From Dunaliella salina (Eukaryota > Chlorophyta > Chlorophyceae > Chlamydomonadales > Dunaliellaceae), in assembly GCA_002284615.2 (NCBI GenBank), contig MU070977.1:9491-21442 (forward strand): a stretch of DNA of 11,952 bases. Direction: 5' to 3'. A program made the translations under genes and the position numbers. Below the pieces are notes generated by a model. It searched no databases and was not told the origin of the DNA. It saw nothing but the letters and a program-made list of their open reading frames with translations. Shown piece after piece: positions 1-7,116 of the stretch; the stretch's first letter is position 1; each line of letters opens with the position of its first letter.

Positions 1-646
1 AAGTACTCTGCAATAATTTAAAAGAAGGAGGTAGTTCAGAGAAAGCTAGACAAAAAAGAAAAAGAAAAGTCTACGCAAGCCGGAGGTCGCGTACATCAAA
101 GGAAGATCCCCTAACTAACAAGCTAGCAAGCTAGCAGAGGCCTCACCAGAAGGCCCTCTGAGCCTACAATAGATACTACTAGCCTAAACAGCTCGTGTTT
201 TTTAGTTTGAAAAGAAAGGATGCATCTGACAATCACTTGATGATTCTCTGCACACTTTCAATATATGAAAGAAACTATCATTCTTTGCATGCTTTTTTTA
301 TGAATATGCTAGGGCGGCCATTTATTCGATTGTCGCCTGTTACCTCTAGTCCCATCTATGTGCTTGAGAATTTTGGGGAGACTCTCTCGGCTCGGAGCTC
401 CCCCGCCACCTTGGCAACAAAAGGAAAAGAGAGAAGCAAGCCGGAGCATCACACCGCATTCCAGAAGAATCCTTAGCTTGCAAAGAAAGAAAAGGAAGGA
501 AATACCCCTCAGGCAGAAAGACTTTCCTTACATCAATTATGACAAGTGGGGGAAGCGTCGCAAGCAACGCTGAAAAATTGGTGAAGCCGGCCTCTCACTG
601 CTTGATCTCTGTCACAACTCCCTTGAGCTGCAAGGGCCACAAAAGC
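1..646. other. Unassigned purine-rich DNA, no recognised gene
   Basis: I see no convincing gene here. The longest open frames are 70-93 codons, overlap one another on both strands and show no domain or family signature. The plus strand is rich in A and G, with runs of AAAGAAAGGAAG type near 480-510. A short direct repeat of the form CAAGCTAGC occurs twice around 119-136. It could be intergenic or intronic DNA, or the edge of another decayed repeat. Nothing decides between these. Confidence 0.5.
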
Positions 647-671
647 TCATGACAGCACTTGAGTGTCATGA
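647..671. repeat. Small inverted repeat (8-bp arms)
   Basis: TCATGACA at 647-654 is followed after 9 bases by its exact reverse complement TGTCATGA at 664-671. An alternative pairing of CACT with AGTG lies inside the loop. It sits at the left edge of the GCATGC-rich block. No function can be assigned, and arms of this length can arise by chance. Confidence 0.3.
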
Positions 672-925
672 TGCATGTGCAAGTGCAAATGCTTGACCAG
701 CGCGCATTGCAGTGTGCACTGTAGCATGCATTGGCTTCGCTTTGCTTTTTGCGCGTGCATCACCGCATGCATGGCTATTTGCATTGCTGCATGGATTCCA
801 GCGTGCATTGCTGTGCGCCTTGCTGCATGCTGCGTTTGTACATTACACATAAAGATTGCTGCATAAATACTGCATCATGATTGCTGCATGCATTCCATCT
901 TGCATGACGTTTGCTGCATGCAAAC
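660..925. repeat. GCATGC / TGCATT-rich degenerate repeat block
   Basis: This block is packed with TGCATG, GCATTG, TGCTGCATG and GCATGC words at irregular spacing of roughly 10-20 bases. It reads as a decayed low-complexity or tandem array. Because the core word is self-complementary, both strands give look-alike ORFs with Met-His-Ala repeats or Cys/Ala-rich peptides. I regard those as by-products, not genes. Similar GCATGC words recur in the repeats at 7900-8040, so the bias may be a genome-wide feature of non-coding DNA in this organism. Confidence 0.6.
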
Positions 926-1133
926 GCTGAGGGCCCTCACCCAGGTGAGCCATGTAAGCTCACCCCCCTTTCCGCCCACCTTCTCCAAGGAACAGCCATG
1001 CAATGCACCAGAGACACACCATTCACCAATGCATAGGGGGAAGGGGTCCTGCTCCTCATTGCACCAACAGGTAAGCGTGCCAGATTTCTCGTCTCTACTC
1101 GCTGCGCACAACACGCCATTGGCTTAAACTTGT
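926..1133. other. Unassigned stretch with two donor-like splice motifs
   Basis: No recognised gene. On the plus strand two strings match the eukaryotic 5' splice-donor consensus well: CAG|GTGAGC around 942-950 and ACAG|GTAAGC around 1067-1076. An open frame of 79 codons (888-1127) runs through, but it has no family signature and is rich in Ser, Pro and His. The stretch could hold the end of an exon of a gene lying to the left, or the matches may be chance. It ends where the LINE 3' tail begins. Confidence 0.25.
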
Positions 1134-1142
1134 ATGCATACA
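1134..1142. repeat. Candidate target-site duplication, LINE 3' side
   Basis: ATGCATACA here is repeated exactly at 8037-8045. On the minus strand it directly follows the LINE 3' tail (TTGTAAACC TCGTAAACC T), where a target-site duplication is expected. The surrounding DNA is rich in GCATGC words, which raises the chance of an accidental match. Confidence 0.45.
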
Positions 1143-1709
1143 AGGTTTACGAGGTTTACAAGGGAACGAAACCTTCAACCAGAAATTCTGGCTGCTCGGT
1201 GTGGTGAAAGAAACCCATAAGCTCAGAGATGAAGCAATAAGTCTTTGAGCATCTTGGTTTTGAAAGAAACGAGCTACATCCAGAGAGCAGGCATCAGAAA
1301 AAAAGAAAGATCCTGTATCATTTGACACTACTCTGTGAGCAGGAAAGGCACTAAAAAGATGGGCATTCTTCCTTCTAAGGCAACACAGGAAGTTGCAAGG
1401 GCAGAGAAAGATGACGTGCTTTTCATCCTGCCATTGTTCTAAAACACATAGATCACATTGAGGTGCATGTCCATGCCAATGAGAAGTTTCAACTCGAAGT
1501 TTATGGGCGTGCAATCGGAAGCAAGCAATGTTCCTCTGCATCTGCCTACCCAAATCCAAACGCAGATACCTAGGAGTATGGAGAGGTTTAGCAAGAGCAT
1601 AATTATGCCGGAAGGGAAGCGCTACCCAGTTATGGTTCTTGTCTAACTTGTTTAAATGAGCACCATGTTCAGCATGATCCTCGAGGCCAACTGAGCTCAG
1701 TTGGCCACA
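1143..1709 (-). pseudogene. LINE ORF2 C-terminus with CCHC knuckle and 3' tail
   Basis: This is the last part of the minus-strand LINE ORF2, resuming on the far side of the inserted element. The frame running left from 1559 contains HKLRVETSHWHGH, then CDLC...H....C with spacing C-x2-C-x9-H-x4-C (codons about 1459-1403). That is the zinc-knuckle arrangement usual at LINE ORF2 C-termini, presumed to bind nucleic acid. Upstream, another reading gives NWVALPFRHNYALAKPLHTP, which matches the equivalent part of the plus-strand relative near 10360. Compared with the copy at 9151-9512, this copy keeps the TTTTTTT run that the other has shortened. It then loses the FISEL frame further on, so the last 50 or so residues here are out of frame. 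After the coding part comes TTGTAAACC TCGTAAACC, the 3' tail. Confidence 0.85.
1685..1706. repeat. Perfect 22-bp palindrome beside the insertion site
   Basis: GGCCAACTGAG is followed immediately by its exact reverse complement, giving a 22-bp palindrome without a spacer. It ends three bases before the left inverted repeat of the 1.2-kb insertion, in LINE C-terminal sequence. The corresponding place in the plus-strand LINE relative (about 10296-10320) is not palindromic. It may be a target preference, or a by-product of insertion or excision by the element. Confidence 0.8.
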
Positions 1710-1721
1710 CGTCGGAAAGTT
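1710..1721 (+). repeat. Left terminal inverted repeat
   Basis: CGTCGGAAAGTT pairs perfectly with the last 12 bases of the element at 2922-2933. It is preceded by CA, which also follows the right end. Confidence 0.75.
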
Positions 1722-1886
1722 GTTAAAGGCAGAAGCCCGTTTGATTCAAACGAGAAGTCCGTTTGAACGCGTTTGAATGCACCGTTTGAAAGCGTTTGAT
1801 TCAAAGTAATATTCAAATGGCGTTCAAACGTGATTCAAACGGGTTTCAATGGTGTGCTTTTGAATTAAGCATGGCAGGACCCCATT

Positions 1887-2055
1887 TGATTTAAACGCCA
1901 TTCAAATACGTTCAATGTGTGCTCCCTGTTTGATTCAAACGCCATTCAACCGTGTGCCCCGTCTGTTTCAAACGTGCCACGTTTGATTCAATCGCCGTTC
2001 AAACGTGCCCCGTTTGATTCAAACACCATTCAAATACATTCAATGCGTGTTTCCT
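1887..2055. repeat. Repeated 43-bp segment at 126-bp spacing
   Basis: The stretch 1887-1929 (TTTGATTTAAACGCCATTC and onward to CTCCCTGT) is repeated at 2013-2055 with about half a dozen differences, mostly transitions. Between them are further TTTGATTCAA units near 1928 and 1981. This is the left, CG-containing half of the element, where units favour AAACGCCATTCAAACG. It shows growth by local duplication. Confidence 0.7.
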
Positions 2056-2149
2056 GTTGTAAAACTGCAACAGGGAGATTTCGAACACGCGCAACCAAGC
2101 TCACGCGCACTTCTCCAATTGTTCTCAACACAACATGCGTGTTTAGCTA

Positions 2150-2300
2150 GCGTTTCTAACAATATATATAATAATATCAAAAAAAATTAATGATAATGAC
2201 AAAGAATGTAAAAAATGATAACAATCATTGTTACCTTGTACACCAAGTGTACCTTGTACACATTTTAAAGCCTTGCAAAGCACATCCTTCTGATACCAAT
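2150..2300. other. AT-rich centre of the element with short hairpin
   Basis: A strongly AT-rich segment separates the left and right GATTCAAA arrays. It includes AATATATATAATAATATC and an A-rich run. A compact inverted repeat, TAACAAT-C-ATTGTTA, lies at 2219-2233. CCTTGTACAC occurs twice near 2235-2262. There is no ORF of note. It could be an easily unwound or structural segment, or simply the oldest, most decayed part. Confidence 0.5.
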
Positions 2301-2340
2301 TGATTCAAAGGCAATTCAACTGTATTTCTAGGAGATTCAA

Positions 2341-2712
2341 ATTACTTTCAAATAGGATTCAATGCCCTGCTTCCTCACACCCCTTGACCTTGCCCATCCT
2401 CATGGGAGCTCATGAAACACCATTGATTCAGATGGCAATCAAGCACAAATCCTGCTGAATCAAATGGCACATTTGAATGCCGTTTGAATGCTGTTTGAGT
2501 GCCGCTTGATTCGAAGTATTATTCAAATGGGATTCAATTTGAATTGAATGCTTCACTTCCTCATGTCCCTTGACCTTGCCCGTCCTCATGGGAGCTCATG
2601 AAACACAATTGATTCAAATGGCAATCAAGCAGAAATCCTGCTGAATCAAATGGCACATTTGAATGCCATGTGAATGCCCTTTGAATGCCGCTTGATTCAA
2701 GCGCATTTCAGC
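2341..2712. repeat. Two-copy tandem duplication, about 186 bp
   Basis: CCCTTGACCTTGCCC appears at 2381 and 2567, and CATGGGAGCTCATGAAACAC at 2401 and 2587, both exactly 186 bases apart. Similarity runs through the following AATCCTGCTGAATCAAATGG, TTTGAATGCC words and the CTTGATTC end. The two units differ at scattered bases. The duplication lies wholly inside the TIR-bounded element. Confidence 0.85.
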
Positions 2713-2880
2713 TGACAAGTTTGTAGATTCAAGCGGCGGCTTGAAATGCATTTGATTCAAGCATATTTCAGCGGACAGGTTCAGAGATTCAAGCAGCAGC
2801 TTGAAACCCATTTGATTCAAACGCATTTCAACTGATAGGGTTGTAGATTCAAGCGGCGGCTTGAAATCCGTTTGATTCAA
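2694..2880. repeat. Three-copy tandem repeat, exact 60-bp period
   Basis: Units at 2701-2760, 2761-2820 and 2821-2880 align without gaps. Each contains a CATTTCA segment, GATTCAAGCRGCRGCTTGAAA and a closing TTTGATTCAA. Because the period is a multiple of three, a minus-strand frame (2901-2614) stays open and reads as a 20-residue repeat containing LNQ...F...LES. I treat that frame as a consequence of the period, not as a gene. The central AAGCGGCGGCTT is itself close to palindromic. Confidence 0.85.
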
Positions 2881-2921
2881 ACGGGATTCAACTGCCTTCA
2901 AGCAGGATTCATGTAAAACAT

Positions 2922-2933
2922 AACTTTCCGACG
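2922..2933 (-). repeat. Right terminal inverted repeat
   Basis: AACTTTCCGACG is the exact reverse complement of the left end at 1710-1721. It is followed by CA and then LINE coding sequence. Confidence 0.75.
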
Positions 2934-3494
2934 CACGCTCCTATGCCGGCAGGCGCCTTTTACGTAAATCAACCACAAAATCAATAATCCTAATGGGCTG
3001 GCCTGAGTACACGCAATGTGTGAAGTAGTTGCGCCTGTCCAATCCCTGAAAAGCAGATGCAAACTCTGACGTCCAGCACTTTTTAGAGTTACTACTCATG
3101 TCAATATCCGCTCCAAGTACCCTACATAAAGTAGTGCTGTTGCAGGCAAGGGAGGCATTATCAAATCTGACAGCAGCTCAAAACCAATAGAATTGTAATG
3201 GTTCAAACCCACATTCACGCGGCACAGACCAATTTGGTGTAGTTTTTTTTCCAAAAGCGAGTGAATTCAGTCGCTTCAGTAAACACAGGTGCACAGTCTG
3301 CAACGGCAGGTCATCTCATCCCCTGGTCTCATAAACCTGGTAACCCGAACTTGACTAGCATACATGCTAGCAGGGAGAGCATATGTCTTAGTCAACCAAA
3401 GCATGGTATGAGGCCTATCTGCTAGCTTATATTCATTTGCAACCTGCCTAATACGACGACATCCAGCCAAGAAAGGTGCACACATCATGAGCAT
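2934..3494 (-). pseudogene. LINE ORF2 segment between RT and CCHC knuckle
   Basis: Read on the minus strand, this continues ORF2 after the reverse transcriptase. The frame from 3494 gives RQVANEYKLADRPHTMLWL, which parallels RQFVREHSLANRPYVSLWL of the plus-strand relative near 9790. A frameshift near 3290 moves the reading to a frame with KKTTPNWSVP and EPLQFYWF, again matching the relative (RTTPNWAVL, EPLQFYWF) near 10000. Further on come FQGLDRR and DLRKRR, equivalent to FQGLRR and DLRHR. An in-frame stop follows FYWF and another follows RRLPA. Homology breaks at 2933, exactly at the right inverted repeat of the inserted element. Confidence 0.85.
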
Positions 3495-4277
3495 ATGATA
3501 TGCTCAGAAGAGGCAAGGGCGTTAAATTGTTTCGTAAACAGTATACCCAAATATTTGAATGACTCAGCACGCATGAGCTGCTCGCCACCTAGGGTGAAAA
3601 TAGGAACATTATTTCCTTTTGAATTGAAGCACACAACCTCAGACTTCGACATGTTGATAATTGATCCTTTCCTTTGCGCATACCCATGTAACCTATCCAA
3701 CATGCGCTGAAGCTCAGTGGGATGATTGGCAGTGAGGCAGAGGTCATCCGCATACAACATACGAGTTACATGAAAATCTCCAGCACCAGTAACTGCACCG
3801 CTAATATTCTCTGCCAGGCAGTCAACATCATTGATGTACAAGGAAAATAGCAGAGGAGGCAATGGACAGCCTTGCTTAACCCCGAATCTAGGATACACAT
3901 GTGCTCGCTTACACCCATCCACCGAGATGTACTCATTGTCATACATGTTTTTCAGGACAGCCAGCAAGCAAGATGGCATGCGAATGCTTTGAAGATGAGT
4001 TCAAAGAGCATCCCTGGGTATTGTATCGTAAGCTTACTTGAGATCAATGAAGGCTGCATACAACCTCCGCGAGCAATGAGGGCGCTTTCTTAATCTTCTT
4101 AATCTGTGCTGCATGCTGCAGATGATGCAAAATAAATATCGGCTGCAGGGTGTTTCGGCCTGGATAAAAACCATACTGTGTATCTGGAATTTTGTTGTTC
4201 TTTCTGCACCACCTCGTAACAACGTCTCGAAGCACATTTACGTAAATCCTGTACATGATGCCACTCACAGCAAGCAT
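3485..4277 (-). pseudogene. LINE reverse transcriptase core (motifs 1 to E)
   Basis: This is the catalytic RT domain that copies LINE RNA at the nicked target. In order on the minus strand: NYRMLAVSGIMYRI (from about 4277), QYGFYPGRN, then after a frameshift near 4080-4110 motif A with FIDLK-stop-AYDTIPR (catalytic Asp codon 4043-4045). Next come motif B GVKQGCPLPPLLFSLYIND, motif C YADD (3743-3754), a motif D region and FKYLGILF. All three catalytic aspartates are still encoded. Two in-frame stops interrupt the motif A region, one between the two halves of FIDLK/AYD and one after PRDAL. From 3979 leftward the frame is open for 164 codons. The broken frame shows it is not functional. Confidence 0.95.
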
Positions 4278-4293
4278 GCGGTAGTTTGGAGGG

Positions 4294-4875
4294 TCAGTAG
4301 AGATCCCTTTTTATGTAAGGGAGTAAGCTTTGCTGCTTTCCAACATATGCAGGAATCTCAGCCTTCTCCATCATGGCAGCAAACAAACGAGTAACATATG
4401 GTGCCAAAATATTGATCCTGCATGTACCTCTACCATTCATTGCAGGGACTCTCTTCTCAGCATATTTAATAAAATGGGCAGCTATTGCATCAAAACCAGG
4501 AGAGGTCTTGGGATTTAACCTTCGCATGTAATAACAGACAGTAGGGTATAATGCAGCTGCATCCGGTAATTCCATTTCATCAGGAGCAGGCATACCATGC
4601 ATATGAATAGCTGTGCAATTAGTTTGTGACGGGCTGTCCAACTGAGCACCAAAATGTTTGTTTAGATATGACCGCCAACCTTCTGCAGTGATTGGAGCCT
4701 GCTGGTTTGTCCTAGGCTTCCTCAGCAATTCATGTATGTCAGGGGCGTGCCTTTGGAGTCCATCCAGAAACACAGCCTTCTTGTAGTTTTCACGAGCACG
4801 CCGAGCTTGCCTGGTTTGCTTTCTGTACTCTTTTTTCAGGAAACGACATGCATGCAATACTTGACCACTCTGCAC
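4294..4875 (-). pseudogene. LINE ORF2 N-terminal RT region
   Basis: An open frame of 193 codons precedes the RT core on the minus strand. It starts with a basic, probably helical stretch (FLKKEYRKQTRQARRARENY). It ends with the RT domain-0/1 signature YYMRRLNPKTSPGFDAIAA and a segment leading to YVTRLFAAMMEKAEIP, which in LINE RTs lies just before the NYR motif. A frame change near 4294-4310 separates it from that motif. The assignment rests on order and on the SPGFDAI signature. Confidence 0.9.
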
Positions 4876-5204
4876 AGCTTGGATGAGATTGCGCCCTTTT
4901 TGTCGGCACGATTCATCAAACCAAATGGGTCTGCAAATCCTCTTCTTTTCAGTTCTTTAAATACACAGTCATTGTGACGGTCCTGAATCTTGTACATCCC
5001 AACATGATGTTCACTAGCTGCCTGCATGATCCAGCTCCTCAAACAAAAGCACGCAGTGTCGACATTGCCTGCTTCCAAAGCATCCTCAAACTGCACCGGC
5101 ATCTCCAGGTTCCTTTCAAGTTCATCCACATAGGCATTCAGGCGCTCAGGTTTCCAGACCAAAGTGAGTTTACTGGCGCACAAATCCATTCCACATGTAT
5201 GCAC
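4836..5204 (-). pseudogene. LINE ORF2 linker between endonuclease and RT
   Basis: An open frame of 122 codons on the minus strand connects the endonuclease to the RT. It contains WKPERLNAYVDELERNLE and RSWIMQAASEHHVG, typical in character of the variable linker of LINE ORF2, with no catalytic motif. It changes frame near 4860-4875 into the next segment. I infer its role from position only. Confidence 0.8.
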
Positions 5205-5219
5205 AGAGGGAGCTGACCA

Positions 5220-6320
5220 TTAAACATTTTGAACAACATCTGGAACTCGAAGAACCAGCGTAATGCACCCATGGTCACTTGAGTTCAGAGATGGAGAATG
5301 GATTTATGACTGCTGTACATGCCAAAACAAAGAAGGAGAGATCATAATATGGTCTAGTCTACTAAGCCTAGCATTTCTGCTGTAAGTAGGATACCCAACG
5401 TAGGTGGGCTGTCCATCATCGCCTCGCACCAGTAGTGAAAATAAGTCCATACGCAGCAGCAGTATCCACAAGCAAACTGCCAGCCAAATTGACATGTATA
5501 CACTCACACCTTCTAGGAGCCTGGAGTGCCGGGCAGTCCAACAGAGCCTCATAATGAGCTTGCAGATTTTTGCATTGAAGTCTCCACATAACATCACATG
5601 TGGGGACACCTGTGTAATATGGGCAAGCTCATCATACAAGTTAGTAAAAAACTCCCACACTTGAGTCCTAGTGAATTGACATCCCTGTGGATTTGCATAC
5701 ACTGCCCCTAATATGACATCATTGTCCATCCCAAAGAGTTCTTTTCGGCAAAGCATCCAAACACACTGAACGTCTAAATCATTAGTGCAAGTTTCTAGCA
5801 GGATTGCAATGTCATGGTTCCTAACAGTGGCACAGATCATCTCAATTTTGATTGACACCGGTTCATAATGTGGATTAGGGATGCCATCCATATTTTGCAC
5901 ACACAGGCGCATATGTTTGACGCCTTGATTTTCAGTGCAGCCTAAGCTATCTGGCTGACCGGATCCCCATCTAGTTGAGCTTGTGTTTCCACCATCCGTG
6001 TTTCCTCTCACTGGTGAGCGTGATCGCGCTCGTTGCCTCTGGGTGGAGTTGTCATGCGCGACAGGTCCAGTCGCAGTAGCTGGAATTTGGGCTGGAGCAT
6101 CTTGCATGGCAGCAGGTCCAGCCGCTGCGGTTGGCGTTGCTGCAGGGGGCGTGGGCACAGAGACAGACGTAGCTGCTGCTGCTGTTGTTGCCGCTGCTGG
6201 CAATAGTGATGGCAACACTTCATCAAGGTACTGCCCCACTCTGTCCAATCTGTAGATTGTTTTGTCCCACCTAGGCACTCCCCTGACATAAATCCTCCTC
6301 CTGTGGCGCCAACTGGACAT
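5220..6320 (-). pseudogene. LINE ORF2 N-terminus with AP-like endonuclease
   Basis: This region encodes the nicking endonuclease that starts target-primed reverse transcription. The frame from 6320 opens with RRRIYVRGVPRWDK and a long Ala/Pro/Thr-rich stretch (residues about 43-90), then RQRARSRSPVRG. The APE fold follows: LCVQNMDG (Asn), ILLETCT (Glu), GAVYANP, CGDFNA (codons 5585-5571) and SRLDHIMISPS. The essential SDH comes at 5279-5271 but in another frame, because the main frame stops at 5304. Between about 5565 and 5420 the printed frame reads an implausible Leu/Trp/Met-rich peptide. The neighbouring frame reads natural-looking LINE sequence (EALLDCPAL, NLAGSLLVDTAAAYGLIF). Two compensating indels therefore lie in this stretch. 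Confidence 0.92.
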
Positions 6321-7116
6321 GGTACAGATGCTGCCCTTCCTGCGCTGGCCTCTGCTGGTGTCCCCATTGTCAGTAACACGTTGCTTGCGTTGGGTGCTGA
6401 GTACGCTGTCGCACCCAATCCCAACCTCCCAGCTTCCCTATTAATGCATATGCTGTCCCTCACAGTTGCTACCAATTTGGCCCTTCCCCCCCCAGAGTTG
6501 TCTTCTCTTTCTTGACTGTAAAACTCCACTCACCACCTCTCCGCCACTGCTGTGCTGTTTTTTGGGCTGCTGCTGCTGTCCCCATGTCTACCACAAATGT
6601 TCCTGGTAACTGCTCGTGCTTTTTCACGGCTGACTCTGGCATAAAGAAAATCTACATAGGCAGAGAACCCTCCCTACATCAATTAAGGAAAAGGGGCCAC
6701 ATAGGTGCGCAGACCGTATGACCCCCCCACCACAAGTTCAGACTAAGAGAAGCACGACGAGCAGAGAGAGAGAGGACAGGTTCAGCAACAGAGAGCAGGA
6801 AAGTATCTGAAAGACTGGAGTTCCAGACCTTCAACAACAAGCAGAGTCCACACTGTCCAAATGAGCCTTCCAACCAAGGAAAGCCATGCCCAACAGTTGC
6901 GCATGGCGACTTCTGGCTGCTGGGCTGAACTTAAGCCTGCACATTTTATGCAGCTGCTGACCACAAACAGAAGCCTATGGAACAGCCCTCTGAACCCTCA
7001 TTAGTGCCAACACATTGCACAGTGCATTCCATGCCCGGCCCCCAGACCACAGGCTCCACCCTCCACTTGCCTGATACCATCCATGCCTCTGCTCGCCTTG
7101 CTATCCCCGTCACTGC
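6321..7116 (-). other. Junction between ORF1-like frame and endonuclease ORF
   Basis: No intact ORF or recognised domain. On the minus strand a frame begins with ATG at 6642 (MPESAVKKHEQLPGTFVVDM), continues through QQWRRGGEWSFTVKKEK, and runs into an eight-G run at 6493-6486. There a one-base shift would join it to a frame reading GRAKLVATVRDSICIN that stays open to 6008. Further right, 6679-6873 and 6782-6964 are short open frames without signature. The segment is probably the end of ORF1, an inter-ORF spacer, or the start of ORF2, eroded by indels. Its position inside the LINE is well supported, but its exact coding status is not. Confidence 0.45.

Larger units (their letters stand above)
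1710..2933. mobile_element. TIR-bounded, GATTCAAA-rich non-autonomous element nested in the LINE
   Basis: The element begins with CGTCGGAAAGTT (1710-1721) and ends with its exact reverse complement AACTTTCCGACG (2922-2933). LINE ORF2 C-terminal coding sequence stops at its right edge and resumes at its left edge, so it is a later insertion into the LINE. The interior carries no transposase or other recognisable protein. It holds about fifteen variants of TTGATTCAA, a 126-bp-spaced repeat, an AT-rich middle, a 186-bp tandem duplication and a 60-bp triplication. Subterminal inverted similarity (AAGGCAG, then CCCGTTTGAWTCAAACG) continues inside both ends. CA immediately flanks both ends (1708-1709 and 2934-2935), a possible 2-bp target-site duplication but weak evidence. 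Its closest familiar description is a MITE-like or foldback-like non-autonomous DNA transposon with satellite-like filling. I do not recognise the family, and the orientation is arbitrary. Confidence 0.7.

Noticed and set aside
647..866. His/Ala/Met-rich and Cys/Ala-rich small ORFs on both strands
   Set aside because: They are translations of the GCATGC-rich repeat. Open frames on both strands at once point to composition, not coding.
942..1076. Two donor-like splice sites as evidence for a gene
   Set aside because: There is no partner acceptor or conserved exon. Such 8-9 bp matches are expected by chance in a window this size, so they are noted only as weak hints.
1735..2900. CRISPR-like array of GATTCAAA repeats
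   Set aside because: Repeats are short, variable and irregularly spaced, with no constant-length unique spacers and no cas genes. The context is eukaryotic.
2614..2901. Minus-strand ORF reading as a 20-residue repeat protein
   Set aside because: It follows directly from three DNA repeats with a 60-bp period. It has no start context, no family signature, and continues into ordinary non-coding repeat.
3485..6320. A functional telomerase or intron reverse transcriptase
   Set aside because: The APE endonuclease upstream, YADD with LINE-type spacing and the C-terminal CCHC knuckle identify a non-LTR retrotransposon, and the frame is broken many times.
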